Below are positions 11,407-23,546 of a stretch of DNA of 64,000 bases, one piece after another (within the stretch, counting starts at the first letter, position 1; each line of letters starts with the position of its first letter). Source of the DNA: Pezicula radicicola (taxonomy: Eukaryota; Ascomycota; Leotiomycetes; Helotiales; Dermateaceae). The notes beneath the pieces were generated by a model. The model did not search any database, had not been told where the DNA came from, and was given only the letters and a program-made list of their open reading frames with translations. The stretch covers positions 572,870 to 636,869 of the forward strand of contig PDUO01000012.1 of the NCBI GenBank assembly GCA_003008705.1, read 5' to 3'. A program made the position numbers and the translations under genes.

Positions 11407-12930
11407 CTAGCGAGAGACAGCAGCAGAATGCCGACAACCAACCAAAAGCAACATCTCATAATCCTTCACTCTTTCACACCCAATCGTCCCCTGATTCCAG
11501 CTCTCAACAAAGTCCAAATAAGTCCCCAAACCCAAACCCACAGTTCTCATCTCATTCATCACCTCTTCCCACGCGGCCTCCTCTGAGCCCCAGAGCCTTC
11601 CGTCAAACGTAACAGGTAAGACATTAAGCAAAGGCACAAGATCACAATACCCATTTTCTATAGCACACCACGTACCACGAAGCAAAACCGACATCATGAT
11701 CGTGCGACGGATGCTTTCCAAAAGAACCCATTGCTGATAAGGAGTCCTCAGAAAAAAAGTAAGTTCCGCCTCACTATAAGAACGTTGTAAACGACCCGTC
11801 AAATTCCCCAGAATCTTAAAATCAAGTCGGGCCTTAAGACGTTGTGTCTTATCACCATCAAAGATCCGTATAACCTGATACATAACCAAAACCTGTAAAA
11901 CCAACAACATATCCTCTACATCCCAAGCAGATATATTCTCTGCCCTCTTTTTAAGATTCTCAACTTTACAATCTAGGATCTTGAAGACTGTATTTTGATT
12001 CTGGGGTATTTTTTGTGTGTAGAGTGCACAGGTTGTTAGGAGGTCTTGGTAAAGTTCTGGCGGACTTGTAGTGTAGGAGTTTGGATGGATGAAGAATGTA
12101 CGGTTTGAGGCTATTAAAGAGGGGATTGCTTGGTGAATTTGGGTTGAGAGGTAGGTTAGTTGGGTGGCTGTTAATGATGATTGGGAGATGAGGGGGAGGA
12201 TTGTGCTTGTGTAAGGGGTTGCGTTTGCGTAAGAGGATATGTTTCTTGGATTGAGTAATTGGGACCATGTGATATTTATTCGTGTTTGATATCGTTGTGT
12301 GATATTTGTTGATTCTTCGAGTTGCTGAATTTCCTTTATTGGATTTGGATTTTGAATGACTTCTTCTAGCTCTGACAATGGCTCTGGCTCCGGTTCTGGT
12401 TCTGGTTCTGTAGTTTTTGTCGTTGTCTTTGTCCTTGGGATTTGATGACTAGTATCCCGCTTTTTACTATTCCCTTTTAAACTCTTCTTCTATTTCAACT
12501 TTACTTAGTCATCCTTCTTAGTACAATATAATATAATATGGTAAAATAGAGAAAGTTAGGTATGAAGGGAATGGAGAAACTGATAACTTACATCCTTACT
12601 ACTAACATAGAGACAATCTATTCCCTTATTTATACATCGACCACATTTAGGAAGTACTAAATCGCATCGACTATTCAGGACTTCGATATTAGCAATGCGT
12701 GCTTCTGCTAAAAGGTTTTAGGGGAATAAAGAAACTAGGATGTGATTTAGGAGTAGTGAGGCATGTTTTGGGGGTATAGTATAAGAATCTTGAGAAATCC
12801 TATAGAATTCGAGATGATTTGGTAATACTGGTGATAGGATATAAATGAATAGGATGTACTGTACGAACCGTTTTGCTTTTACGCAGTGCGTACAGGACTT
12901 TTGACGCGTTGTGGGGTTGTGGATAAGCAT
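11407..12930 (-). CDS. Zn2Cys6 fungal transcription factor
   Basis: Three exons, 12869-12930, 12592-12670 and 11407-12489, give 407 residues. The binuclear zinc cluster is only complete after splicing: SCTHCVKAKR from exon 1 joins RCDLVLPKCGRC from exon 2, and exon 2 ends INKGIDCLYVSSKD. The six cysteines are residues 13, 16, 23, 30, 33 and 40, spacing C-x2-C-x6-C-x6-C-x2-C-x6-C. Exon 3 begins with a basic stretch (KKSLKGNSKKRD), a Thr and Pro-Glu repeat, and then a mostly helical region with AWDVEDMLLVLQVLVMYQVI and LLESIRRTIMMSVLLRGTW, as in the small C6 factors found beside fungal accessory genes. The target is not known. It sits next to a degraded transposon, but no biosynthetic cluster is visible. 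Splice phases agree at both junctions. Confidence 0.82.
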
Positions 12931-13189
12931 TTTGTAAGATTACGATTTAATTTGTACTCCGTATGCAGGTACGAAAGTAACTAGGTGGCTTTTGATAATC
13001 GAACTGTCTTTACAAAAAAATTTGAATGGGGATTGTGGATTTTGAAAGGTGGAATTCCACGGTGAAGCTGTTAAGGTTTGAAGGTTTTAGGGGAGATGTG
13101 GAGGGGCTAAGGGGGATAAATGGTTGGTGATGATGATAGAAGGGGAGCGGAATTCCGCTGCTGACTGAGATGACTGCTGATGTGATATA

Positions 13190-13220
13190 CGAAGGCGAGA
13201 TTCATATATAATGGGCATGG
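13190..13220. repeat. Left terminal inverted repeat of the transposon
   Basis: 31 bases identical, in reverse complement, to 14679-14709. It is preceded by TA at 13188-13189. Confidence 0.95.
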
Positions 13221-14678
13221 TCCAAGCGTTTTTCGTAGCCACGTAACCTGAATAACCTCACGAAATAGACACTATTCTATACTTTAAGCCTATATATTAA
13301 TAGCTATAATAGCTCCTAAACACCTATATCATACAGAAGCTAATAAGGGAGCCTTTCTTGGACGAATGGACGATGGAATAGATCTATAACCGGCTATAAA
13401 AAGAGCTGGAATCCCTAGGGTATTAGTATAACGAATTAAGAAGTATTTAGACGAAGTCTAAATATATAACTAGAACTACCACCTTCCTCCTCCTTCGATA
13501 TATAATTAAGTAGCTATTAAGCTAAAGCTAGGGCCTTGACGGGTTATATCTAAGATAGTAGGAAATCGATTAAAAGAGGGTATTGAGTAGGATCGAGTAT
13601 ATCGAGAAATAAAGTAGTATAATATTATATAAGAGCTTAGTATTCCGGGCTTTATATCTACTATTCGGAGGGAGATAAAGGTATACTATCTTAATCGAGT
13701 TAAACCTATAAAGAAACTTACCCTTATAGATATATAATAAGCCTAATAATATAAGATTACATTGTCAAGGAAGAATTGGATACTAGATAATTGGAAGAGG
13801 GTAGTTTAGATAGATAAGGCTTTAATACTAGTTGGAGAATACCAGGGCCGACATCTAATATCACGAGTACCAGAGGATAGGTTTAAGGAAAATTATATCG
13901 AAGTTAGGTATAATAACTATAATAAGGTTATATTCTAGGGCTCTTTTTTATACGATTTCAAAGGGCTATACTATATCTATAATAAGGAGACTACCGACAA
14001 GAAAATAAAGTACTAAGGTATTATAGATTAATATAATACTATCCTATTACTAGTAAAATAAGTAGAATAGGCTCGACTTCAAGCTATAGATATTATTAAG
14101 TAGTAGAGGCTTAGAAGAAAGAAGCTAGGTAAGCTAGTAACTTAGGAGGTATTTTGGAAGAAAGAGATAATAAAGAGAGAGAAGGGTAAGGGTAGTATTG
14201 ATTTTATAAGGTACTAATAAGAGGTTATTATTCCTAAGTTTATCCTATTCATAGATAAGCTTAATTTAAAGGATCTACCACTATTTATCTTCCAATAAGA
14301 TAGTACTATACTATACTATAGTAAGTATATATAGTTATTACTTAAGTAGAAAGGTTATTTACTCTATGAATATATTAGGAACTTACCTAATATAAGTATA
14401 ATTAAGTATACTTAGATACTAATGAGAATAGCTATTATAAATATATAGAATAGACCTTATACTTTAGAGTAGATAGAACGGGCTTAGTATACTAAATAGG
14501 ATAAAATAACTCAAGATTAAATAAGGGAATAGGTTTCTATATAAATAGAGATTAATCAGAGGGTTCTAGACAATAAGGGAGGGAATAAATTTCATGGATA
14601 GAGGTTAATTTGACATAGTTATTACTATTAGAAATAATAGTAATTTTAATGATTTTGAAGCTATTCGGAGTGCACGGG

Positions 14679-14709
14679 CCATGCCCATTATATATGAATC
14701 TCGCCTTCG
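14679..14709. repeat. Right terminal inverted repeat of the transposon
   Basis: 31 bases matching the reverse complement of 13190-13220 without mismatch. It is followed by TA at 14710-14711. Confidence 0.95.
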
Positions 14710-14711
14710 TA

Positions 14712-15911
14712 GGTGGGATTGAACGAGGATGATACGGGAGCCGGTTTCTTCCTTGGGGGTTTAAGCGAGGAGTGGTAATGGATGTTGGTCACGTGACGCG
14801 TAAAAGAAAGGGACGGTTGGTTGGGTTTGAATTACTGTGAGTTTGCGATTGGGGATAGAAAAGGCTGAGAAATGGAGAAGGTGTTTAAGAAGTCGGGATT
14901 ATTTGGGTGTAATACTGGTGATAATCTACACTGTGTAGTAACTTTAACTTAGTAAGTTGATCGATATATTATAAGGACTCTACCTTGACAATTACTTTGT
15001 AAGACATTATTTTGAGTCGCTATGCATTAAGACATAAGAAGTAGATGAAAGTTACTCACTTGATCTAAGTTACTTACTACGGAACCCTAATCAAAATGAT
15101 GTCTTACAAAGTAATTTATACTGTACTTAATATACTTCTAAATCTTATTGCTAAGACTTAAAATGTTACAAGAGATTTTATCTCAGTACTGAGATAGACT
15201 TGCTATTGAGTTTTAGTGTATACCATTTTATATGTGGAGAATTGAATGATAGTATAGCTACTGGCTATCAGTTTTGCTACTTTAGCTTGCAAACACTTTT
15301 ACTATATTCTTAGGGATTGAGAAAGTCTGGGTTTCTGCTTATAGCGCTAAATATAGATGGAATAAGATTATATAAGTTTTCTGTTTTTATACTCTGTGTT
15401 ATAAAAGAAATTGACATACCGAGTTGCAACCATTTACTTAGATATAGCCATTTACTCAATAGCCTAGTTGATTTAAATCCGGATAGAGAAACTAGATAAA
15501 GCAACAAGTTATATATTCATAATACTTCTTATTCTTCGTTAAAATCGCTCAATCTATGATTAAGTTCTGTAGAATGTTGCCTTGGGCTCTACTTATTGAG
15601 CAATAAGCTTGAATAACTATAATGAAAATAAGTTAAGTCTTTGTCACCTTACAAATATGTCGTTCTAGTTCTCGAAGGTAATAAAAGGGGACCTAGAAAT
15701 ACTCGATATTCTAGAGCCTTCCCTGTCATTGTTTTATAGATTCATAATCTTGTACTATAAGCCAGCTGGGTACTGTATTTCTTTGTCCTTTCGTTCCTTC
15801 CCCTTCTTCTACAAATCCATTTATGAACTGTCGCATATAAAAGTAACACACTCTCCAACTCAAAAGCCAACTCCTCACGGATTCCTGTCACTATCATACT
15901 AGTCTACCATC
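14712..15911. other. AT-rich non-coding region right of the transposon
   Basis: About 1.2 kb, with the MITE-like element at 14991-15115. The only frames over 60 codons (15310-15507) are present on both strands at the same place and look like chance. The last ~100 bases are C-rich and pyrimidine-rich, as expected for the promoter of the 15912 gene. Confidence 0.5.
14991..15115. mobile_element. MITE-like element, 125 bases
   Basis: Bases 14991-15015 and 15091-15115 form inverted repeats of 25 bases with one mismatch (outer part ATTACTTTGTAAGACAT). The interior carries AAGTTAC/GTAAGT words also seen in the element at 49011-49133, which has related termini. There is no coding capacity. The size, inverted ends and repeated occurrence fit a miniature inverted-repeat element; the target duplication is not clear. 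Confidence 0.65.
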
Positions 15912-16794
15912 ATGGCAGAAATACTAGCGTCAGAACGTACAACAACCTTCACCAAATTTGAAGAACTTCCAGCAGAAATGTAAGTGTTTGTTCATGCCCC
16001 TCTCATTTTTGATATCTATCTATACACTAACACCATGACACTCACAGTCGCCTCCAAATCTGGACCTATGCAGTCCACATCCCCAACCCCGGCGACTTCA
16101 AAGTCATACTCAGACGACCTTACGCGTCGCCCTTCAAATCCGTCTCACCAGCTCCCGCACTCCTACACACCTGTCACGATTCTAGACAAACACTACTGAA
16201 GACGAAGAAGTATTCTTCCCACATGCTAAACATCTGATCCGAGGCTCGGATCGTTGTAAACGTTTAGAGGGACCAGAGAAAGTTTACTTCGATCTTGAGA
16301 ACGATACGCTTTTCTTTCAGATTGAGGACTTTGATCCGTGGTTTTACGAGATTGACCATATTTGGAATTTTTTGAAATACGAGATTGTGGGTGCGAAGGG
16401 TGGTGACGAGGGCGGTGATGAGTTCGGAAAGGACACAGCTTTAGGTTCTGCTGGGTCACAAGAAGAAACAGGAAAAGGAGAAACAGAGGAAGGAGAAGCC
16501 GGAGAGGAGGAGGAAATGTTCAAACAAGCATTTGTGTTCCCAGGTGAATTAGAGGGTATGGTTGTCAAGATGGAGACCGCGTACAAACCGAATACACTGC
16601 TTGTTGTTCGGAAACGCAGTCACAAGGACCATGTGAGGGGGCTTTTCGAAAATACAAAGACGTACGCAAACGATGAAAAGGAGGTTCTTGAGAGAGCTGG
16701 GTATGTAGTTGGGAACAAAGTGGGTCAATGGACTTTTAAGTCGGTTGTGATTGTGAAACATTGGGGATCTTTTAACTATCGGATTCGTCTTTGA
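15912..16794 (+). pseudogene. 2EXR-domain protein gene, interrupted by a frameshift
   Basis: Exon 1 (15912-15979) encodes MAEILASERTTTFTKFEELP and ends in AEM; a GTAAGT..ACAG intron leads to exon 2 at 16048, which gives RLQIWTYAV. The string FxxLPxExRLxIWxYAV is the signature of the fungal 2EXR domain, and exon 2 continues with ALLHTCHDSRQTLLK, its second conserved block. The frame then stops at 16235-16237. The following conserved part is in another frame, open from 16186: TTEDEEVFFPHAKHL, then VYFDLENDTLFFQIEDF and a Glu/Gly-rich acidic insert, ending KHWGSFNYRIRL at 16794. So one base is gained or lost between about 16180 and 16235. No plausible intron spans this point without removing the conserved HTC block. 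It may be a pseudogene or a sequence error. The function of 2EXR proteins is poorly known. Confidence 0.65.
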
Positions 16795-17151
16795 TTGGTT
16801 TTGAGACCGGGTTTTGAGGTCAAGGAAAGCATGGAGGAGCGGTCTTGATGGAGGTAATGGGAATAGTTGCTATTGAGAGATATTTCTTTTGGCATGTGTT
16901 CGCTCCGTACCCGCAAACTCAGACATCGCTTAATTCATGGATTTAGCAAAGTAACATATTTTCTTGAGTAACTCGTTGGATCTAAATAATTCACTTGGCA
17001 AGTTAGCATTGATAATACAACACAGTCTGGCATGGGATTCGTGAAATCAAGCAGCCCAGGAAATTGTCAGCACAGGCCTATCTTTAAGTCTAAAGCTTGA
17101 CAAGAAAGCAAGTATCGAGCATAAAATAAATAGAAACAAGTCGTCAATTCA
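16795..17151. other. Convergent 3' intergenic region
   Basis: This lies between the 2EXR gene (+) and the dioxygenase gene (-). Only UTR-like sequence was seen; no ORF, repeat or RNA gene was recognised. Confidence 0.55.
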
Positions 17152-18325
17152 CTAAGAAGAAGCCGCTTGGAGAGTCCCATAAATATCCTTCATCGGATCC
17201 CCATTCTCAAGCAATCCTAGTGCCGCCAACGGCTGCTTATACCCTAAAAGATTAAGCATCTTCGGACTCATCATTAAAGTTTTACTTCTTGGGATAGCCA
17301 AGAACTGATTCTCCTCTGTGCGGTAGATGCCACGACAGAAGAAAAAGCCATGGACTACTCGCGTAACACCTGGAACGCTGTTGTGACCTCCACCGTGCCA
17401 GGCGGAAGCGAGGAATATGAGGGCTGAGCCTGGTTTCATTTCTGTTATTGGGAAATATGCTTAGCTTCATTTTAGTTGCTTAAAGAAGATAGTGATATGG
17501 GAGGACAAGTGAGTGTACAAGGGGAGAAGTACTGACCAGCAAAAGTAACTTCATCCAATTTTGTCTCTCGCTTTTCGTCCCAGCGATGACTCCCTGGAAC
17601 AAACATTGTAGCACCATTTTCTCGAGTTGTCTCCACACCTGCTACCAGACATGCGAACTGACTTGCCTTCTTCAACTCAAAAGGCTTGTTATGGTCAACT
17701 AGATGAATCACATCATCACGATGCAGTTTTTGGCGGGGTGCACCGTGTCCTATGCGGAAACTTAGACTGAGGGATAGAAGGGGGTCGATATGATATGGAC
17801 TTGAGAAGAGCGGCGGATTAGCTTAAAAATAATAGTACTTGAAGGAAAGAGTGATATCAATACAAGAAGGACATACTTATCATAATCCTCCAATCTCGAA
17901 GTCCCTTGATCAGTCAAAATAGATTTCCTCAACTCCTCCAAAACAGGATGTTCACAAAACCTCGCAGCCGTAGCCGATTTTCCAACAAGTCCACCGACAA
18001 GAATAGTCTGAGCAGGAATGAAGTCCTTAAATCCATCATGAGTTTCTTCAGAAGACTTTTTGTCTGATGTATAGGCGGAGATTTCATTTTCAATTGCTGC
18101 TAGGTCTTCTAGGCTGACTAGGTCTTTGAGAATAAGACCACCTTCGAGATCAAGGACTGAGAGAATTTCGGAGATGGGGGCGTTAGCGGGTAGTTCCGTT
18201 ATATGAACACTGGGGATGTAGTTTAGGTCAAGGGGTGGTGGTGCCTCCATTGTTGCTTGTGGAGAGGCTTTTTTGTTTGATGGCTTTGGTATGTGAATAG
18301 CTAAGCGACGGAGTGTGTAAGACAA
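17152..18325 (-). CDS. Phytanoyl-CoA dioxygenase (PhyH)-like Fe(II)/2-oxoglutarate oxygenase
   Basis: Three exons, 17877-18325, 17537-17799 and 17152-17441, give 333 residues with consistent phases. The iron ligands are visible: HRD in QKLHRDDVIH (His ~176, Asp ~178) and the distal His in SAWHGGGHNSVPG (His ~257), followed by Arg ~265 (GVTR), the expected 2-oxoglutarate partner. Other family features are NPYHIDPLLSLS, RENGATMFVPGSHRWD and EMKPGSALIF. Enzymes of this type hydroxylate or otherwise oxidise lipids or secondary metabolites in fungi; the substrate here is not predictable. The first ATG (18325) gives a basic N-terminus of 25 residues before an internal ATG (MEAPPPLDL). Either start is possible. 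No linked biosynthetic genes are visible. Confidence 0.85.
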
Positions 18326-21311
18326 AAACCGAAGAGTGATTTGATTGAGACGGAGTCGATTCTTGAGTCTACCTAAGACTTGGTATTTATATTGATGTAT
18401 TTAACTAGCTTCAATAGATAACAAAGCTGCGAATAGTGAAAATTTCCCAAATAGGTTGCAAAAATGAGAGTCGCAAGCGAGATAAAAGATAGGTACTGAA
18501 TCAAGAAGGTCGTGTGAGATATTCTACTAGAGCCTATGCTATAGTGCCCAAGGAAAACAATGCATAATCTATGATAACTAAAATAATTTCGTAAGATGCA
18601 AACCGTTTCAGTCTATAAAAAGCCTCCTTTCGTGATGAGACTACCTAGGTAGGTCGCTGTTGTAAATCACGTGAATAAATATATGGCTAGTATCCTCATA
18701 AAGTGGTTTTTGCATTTAAGTAGGCTCTAATCCTACTGCTAATAAAATTCAGCAATAACTGAGATTATAGAAGCACCCTATATTACTAGAGTGGCTAAGA
18801 GAGCAAACAAGAGACTTCCAATAGCGAAAATGAGTGTTTGAAAAGGGGCTCGCTTGCGAAGGCGAGCAAGCCCGCTAAGCCCGGAATAGCCATAGCCTCA
18901 GGATGTCCCAAATAGGAATGCCAAATGAGAGAGAGAGATAGGAAAAAAAGAGTTAGGGGATGGAGGGACAAACTGGCAGACAAATGTAGCTAAAAGAATG
19001 AGATTTTTTGGTCAGCAAAGTTTGGGTCTAGCAAGCTCCCAATCCTTATCATGGTCACGTATGACTGGGAACTGTTTTTTTAAGTCATGTAAAATCACTA
19101 GAATTATGGGAAATAGGGGCAATTTGTGAGTAGAATAGTTTGAATTGCAGGCACTTACCTAAACTCAGAACAACAGAAATGAAAAACAGAGGAAATCAGT
19201 GCAGAAACAAAACAAAACAAAGTTCACCTCCGATCTGAGACGTGCTCAAATCAACTTTCTTCCACTTTGGGCTCCTCGTCTCTCAGTCACAATCCTTTTG
19301 TTAGATTGCTCCTTGACAACGTAGCTTTTCATTGGGAGACAAAGAAAAAGAGCTTGTGATTATGTAGGGACCTACTAGGACCACCAATTTATGTGAAGCT
19401 GCGGTTATGCCACTACATGGCGAAGAGTACCGCACTATTTTCAATGCTGAAGTAGTAGAGAAAGCTTTACGGCTACAACTGGTAGGGTTGAAATTACCTA
19501 TTATGATCTAGTTGTGGCGCCTTGAAGGCATCTAGCGGGTTGCCGGCGTGATTACCTTTGAATAACTCATCGAAGCGAGATAGGGGGAACAAGTGAGAAA
19601 TATCATAGCTTGGTTTGGAGACATGAAGAAGATCAGCTGCGCAAACGCTTATCAGTTTGGTACTCAACATAATTCTGGATCTCCGGACTTTGCAGTTCTG
19701 ATTTGGCTACGCATCGCTTAGCAATAGTTCGGAACTCATGTCAGGTGCTCGCGCATTAGCCAGCGTGATTCTCCAGACCTCTCATTACTTACCTTCAAGC
19801 AATTATGGGAGTATATTCTCTCTAGACGCATTCCCGAAGGAAGATGAGACAACGGAGAAGCCCTCCACAGGCAAAGTAAGATAAGTAAGCAGAGGCAACA
19901 GCTCGTTTTCATCGATGGCGTAAAACGGACAGTCTGTAGAGGTAATTATCTAGACCGCATTGTGGTGATAACCCGATTTGTGTTATTACGCGCTAACATC
20001 CTGTTGAGAACCGGAGGCAAGAAACTTCAGATGTGATCTTGGAACCATCAGAAGTGATGCAATGGGCTAGAAAAGAGCACAACGGGACAGTTGTGGAATG
20101 GGGAGAGAATACGAGCAAAGCGCGGGCTATGAGAAGTGAGTTAAATCTGGAAGGGACGTGTTCGCTTGTAAAAAGCTTGCTGAGGGTTTTGGGTTGGCTT
20201 AGCGGAGCTGGTGCCTTCTCTTTTGGCAGGAAAATGTACCGGCATGAATGACTATTTTATGTAACGTACTTATTAGACAGCTTCATATGGTATAGTATAG
20301 GCCACTATAGGATTCCAAGCTATTGTTGATCTTGGGATCATGAAATCCTGGCGTTGAAATGTGACACAGCATTGATGGGTGATCGGCGGGTTCTTTGCTG
20401 CAAGACCATAAGCCCAGAAGGGTCGTATAGAGATTTGCAGCAATATTTGTCCAATACATACCTTTTGTTGCAGAATCTGGCCACCGCCATGAAGCGGTCT
20501 GAAGGTGTTGGCGCGCTAGTTCTCAGCCTCGCTAACGTTGAGCCCTTTAAGAACCAATATAAGAGTTTTGCTTCTAATTCGAGCAAACTCTAGAACGGCG
20601 ACGTCTGTAGATCATTAGGGCAAAGAGTCAGTCAGACCTTGATGGGAGGTGCGCTTGTTCCATGATGAGTTTCTTGGAGATAATAATCGCCTGGTGAAGA
20701 TCAGTCTAATGACCCGGGGCACGGTTTACTGTGGGCAGGCCCCTCTGGACTCTGGAAATAGGAGGGCTACAGTTTTGCTAGTTGATTTCTTGCTATTTGG
20801 ATTTTTTTTGGAGATTTCTGGCTCTTGGAAGTTGATTTTTGTAGCTTTTCTTTATATGTTTTTGCTTAAAGTAAACATTGAGCGTTGAGTTTTAGCGCAA
20901 AAGCGGGTTAAGCGAGGTCATTGGGAAGATCAGGCATCAATCATATCGAGGCTTATTGTTCGCAAGGCCGTATTTATGTAGAGCGCGCGCTGATCAACTA
21001 GCGTCATGAACAGTAATGGCGCTATTGTGACTGTCGCGACTGTTTGTGACTGACTATAAAATGTAAGTCTGTTGGCTTGCTCGGCTTTGATCCTCCATCT
21101 CCCCAACATCAACAAACCATCAACACTTTCACATCGCAACACACCTTTTCTCTTCAGACATCAAAATCTCTTTTTGATACACCTTGCTTTAGCCAAAGCT
21201 AGGTTCTTGCACATTCTCGTTGTGCCCTCTCTATCGTGTCTCATCCACTAGGTTCTCGAAGTAACGGCAACATACAAACAAAACAATCTGTTGCGCAAGT
21301 ACCCTAAAACA
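18326..21311. other. Gene-poor region before the paralog array
   Basis: About 3 kb without a recognisable gene. It contains a GC-rich hairpin-like stretch around 18847-18875 (GCTCGCTTGCGAAGGCGAGC). Frames at 18795-18983, 20033-20251, 20354-20593, 20649-20888 and 20930-21142 are short, mostly matched by frames on the other strand, and show no family features. The last 250 bases, C-rich with CAACA/CATCA words, look like the promoter and 5' UTR of the next gene. Confidence 0.45.
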
Positions 21312-22676
21312 ATGGACATGCACACGGACTCATTCGGAGAGTCTGCTTCTCGAATTCTCGAACTAGCGTGCTCTAGCCAGCTCACAAAAGAGCTTTTCAT
21401 GGAAGAGCCGTCACCTACCAGTAAGGGAAAGCTTCCCTACAACGACCATAGTAACAACTTGCCAAGCGCTGAGTTTTTGCGATGCTCACAGGCGTGGAGA
21501 GACAACCTCGCACTTCTCGAAGTTCCCAGATTCGGTAGCATCCCAATGGGTTATGATGCCTTTGGAAATCTTTACCTCTGTTCAGACAACAATGCTGGAC
21601 ATTGTCCTGGACTTCGCCGTCGCCTCTCTACGTCAACCAATTCTATCGATGACCTTAACAGCTCTTGGCATAAATCAAAAGCCTCTCTTAGCAGTTCCGT
21701 ATCCCAAAGCACTCTGGTCAACTCGTAAGTTATTGTATCATATGTGAAGGCAAAGCCACCACTGATGACAACCAGGTCTCCATCCATCGAAATGCCGGAT
21801 TGGCTCCAGGAGACCGCACGCGCAATCTACTCCGAGCAACATGCCCTCTCACGACCCGAACATCCAGAACTCCAAACAGTCTGGGAGAAGAATGACACAT
21901 TCAGACAAGTTGCCGAACGTTTAACAGAGTACAAGACCCAGGCTGGTAGCCAGGCTTTGGCGCCTCACCGCTGGTCACCACAATTCCGGCGTTCGAGACA
22001 GGTTCTTGAGCAGGAGGGGGTCGCCGCATCACGTAGCCCAGATGCGCACGGAAAATACTTGGGAGATGTGATGTCGAGATCGTTCAGAGCCCAGCACTCT
22101 AACCTTGCTAACTCTGAAAACTGCGCGTTGTTTATTACGAACATTCCGAACACAGCTGACTATCCTGATATCTTCGCTGTGGTATCCACCGGTTCAGTCT
22201 TCTGTCTGCACATCAACCCGTCAAACGAGGTTCATCCCACAAAAGCTGCTAAGATTGCTTTCACCACCCCCTCTGCTGCTGCTGCTTTTATGGAACAGGT
22301 CCAGAGCCGACAAGGAGTCAGAATCCTCGGTCAACGCATCAAGGCAGTCTATAATAGACACGGCTACCGGGAATACGAGCATCGAAAGATCAAGAGTAGG
22401 GTTCTGAGAATCACTGGCCCGGCAGACTTTATGTCGCTGGTATTTTGGGACAGTTACTTCCGATATTGTGCTGTTATCCAGTGGCAGCTCATCCGAGAGG
22501 TGCACTCTGACCAGCCAGGTTTGAGAATTATGGAGTTTTTCTTTGCCCGGATTGATGCGCAAGCCGAGTCTTGCTACGAAGCAATCAAGCGGGACGAGAA
22601 TTGTCAGGGTGTGTACGAGGTACGATACTGGTACGACCCTTGTGACCCAGCACCCAGCTATCACTGGGAACTGTAG
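21312..22676 (+). CDS. Array member A: divergent RRM-like family protein
   Basis: Two exons (21312-21724 and 21776-22676) give 437 residues. The N-terminal 135 residues are hydrophilic, with GYDAFGNLYLCSDNNAG resembling the same region of member B. The conserved core starts at ENCALFITNIPNTADYPDIF and runs through TGSVFCLHINPS, KAAKIAFTTPSAAAAFMEQV and RIKAVYNRHG. Its strand-helix order fits an RRM-type fold, but the aromatic RNP1/RNP2 residues of classical RNA binders are poorly kept. A second domain begins SRVLRITGPADFMSLVFWDS and ends YEVRYWYDPCDP, which could be a second RRM-like fold. There is no signal peptide or membrane segment. It is the first of a same-strand paralog series. The biochemical role is unknown; RNA or nucleic-acid binding is only inferred from the fold pattern. 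Confidence 0.75.
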
Positions 22677-23546
22677 TTCTTTTTGGGGTGGAGGTATGAG
22701 TCGAAGGTTTTGTTTGGAATAGTGATTTGATCATCTGATTGATGTGAACGATTTTGGCGAAGGACGGTACATTAGGAGCATCGGCATCTAGGTATGTACT
22801 TGTTAGGCAGAAATCCGAGTCTGCCTTTTAAATCCGCAGTTCGAGGGAGATTGGGATTGCCATTAAGATGGTTTATGAGGCCAGGACAATACCAATCTGC
22901 CTGATTGTAAATAGAGATAATGGGATACACTATATCGATTTGAGACTTCTAAGATGATAGCCTCCTTGGTGACATATAGATATCTCAATACCATGGCAAG
23001 ATATTATAATCGTCATAAATGACAACAAGTTTCTAAAGCCTCGAGGTTAAAAAAGGCGTTTCCCACAATTAACCGTAATTTGGGATCTGGCTATTTCATT
23101 TGTCCAACTAGCCGTACGACTGCCTAGGCAAGGCTTAAACTTATTGTCTGAGCAAAAAGAACCGGGAGGAAATCCCAGAAAGTTGTCGATATATATAGTA
23201 TATAGTGTTTTAATCTTTGGAGATAAATGCTTTGCTCTTTTGCGACAGCAACTTTGTAGCTATCATCGGATTCCTCAAAGTAAAACTTGAATTCCTTTAT
23301 CTTTGTTCTTGGAGATGTTTGTTATTAACCAACCAAATCAGGCATGCTAAAGTGGTAAAGACCGTCTTCACGATCTTGGCCGTAGCGGCTCGACTTTTAG
23401 CTCGCTTATTTTGTATACTCTCATTCACTCAACCATCCTCATAACTCAAACATCCTCATAAACTCTGTCTATGACCACCACACTCTGTCACTACGATATC
23501 ACCAAAATTTCTACATCCTGAACAGAACTAAATATTTCTTCTCGAA
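22677..23546. other. Spacer between array members A and B
   Basis: About 870 bases with no recognisable gene. The small frame at 23217-23444 overlaps likely promoter sequence of member B and shows only chance hydrophobic stretches. C-rich CATCCTCATAA words appear just before the member B start. Confidence 0.5.

Larger units (their letters stand above)
13190..14709 (+). mobile_element. RIP-degraded Tc1/mariner-like DNA transposon with perfect 31-base inverted repeats
   Basis: Bases 13190-13220 and 14679-14709 are perfect inverted repeats of 31 bases (outer sequence CGAAGGCGAGATTC). Both ends are flanked by TA (13188-13189 and 14710-14711), the target duplication expected of Tc1/mariner elements. 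The 1.5 kb interior is very AT-rich, with almost no CpA. Reading the plus strand through many stops gives a transposase-like outline: YDFKGLYYIYNKET near 13960, DFIRYxxEVIIPKFILF near 14200 (x = stop), and NRPYTLExIERAxYTKxDKI near 14450. The order and spacing fit fungal Tc1/mariner (Tan1/Ant1-like) transposases, in which the stops replace Gln and Trp codons. This is what C-to-T change at CpA on both strands produces. The element cannot encode a functional enzyme. The family within Tc1/mariner is my inference. Confidence 0.85.

Noticed and set aside
11085..11612. Gly/Val-rich then Ser/Pro-rich plus-strand frame of 175 codons
   Set aside because: It overlaps the 3' end of the Zn2Cys6 gene in antisense and has no domain or good start context.
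18847..18875. GC-rich hairpin-like stretch
   Set aside because: Too short to support a structured RNA or terminator in a eukaryotic genome.
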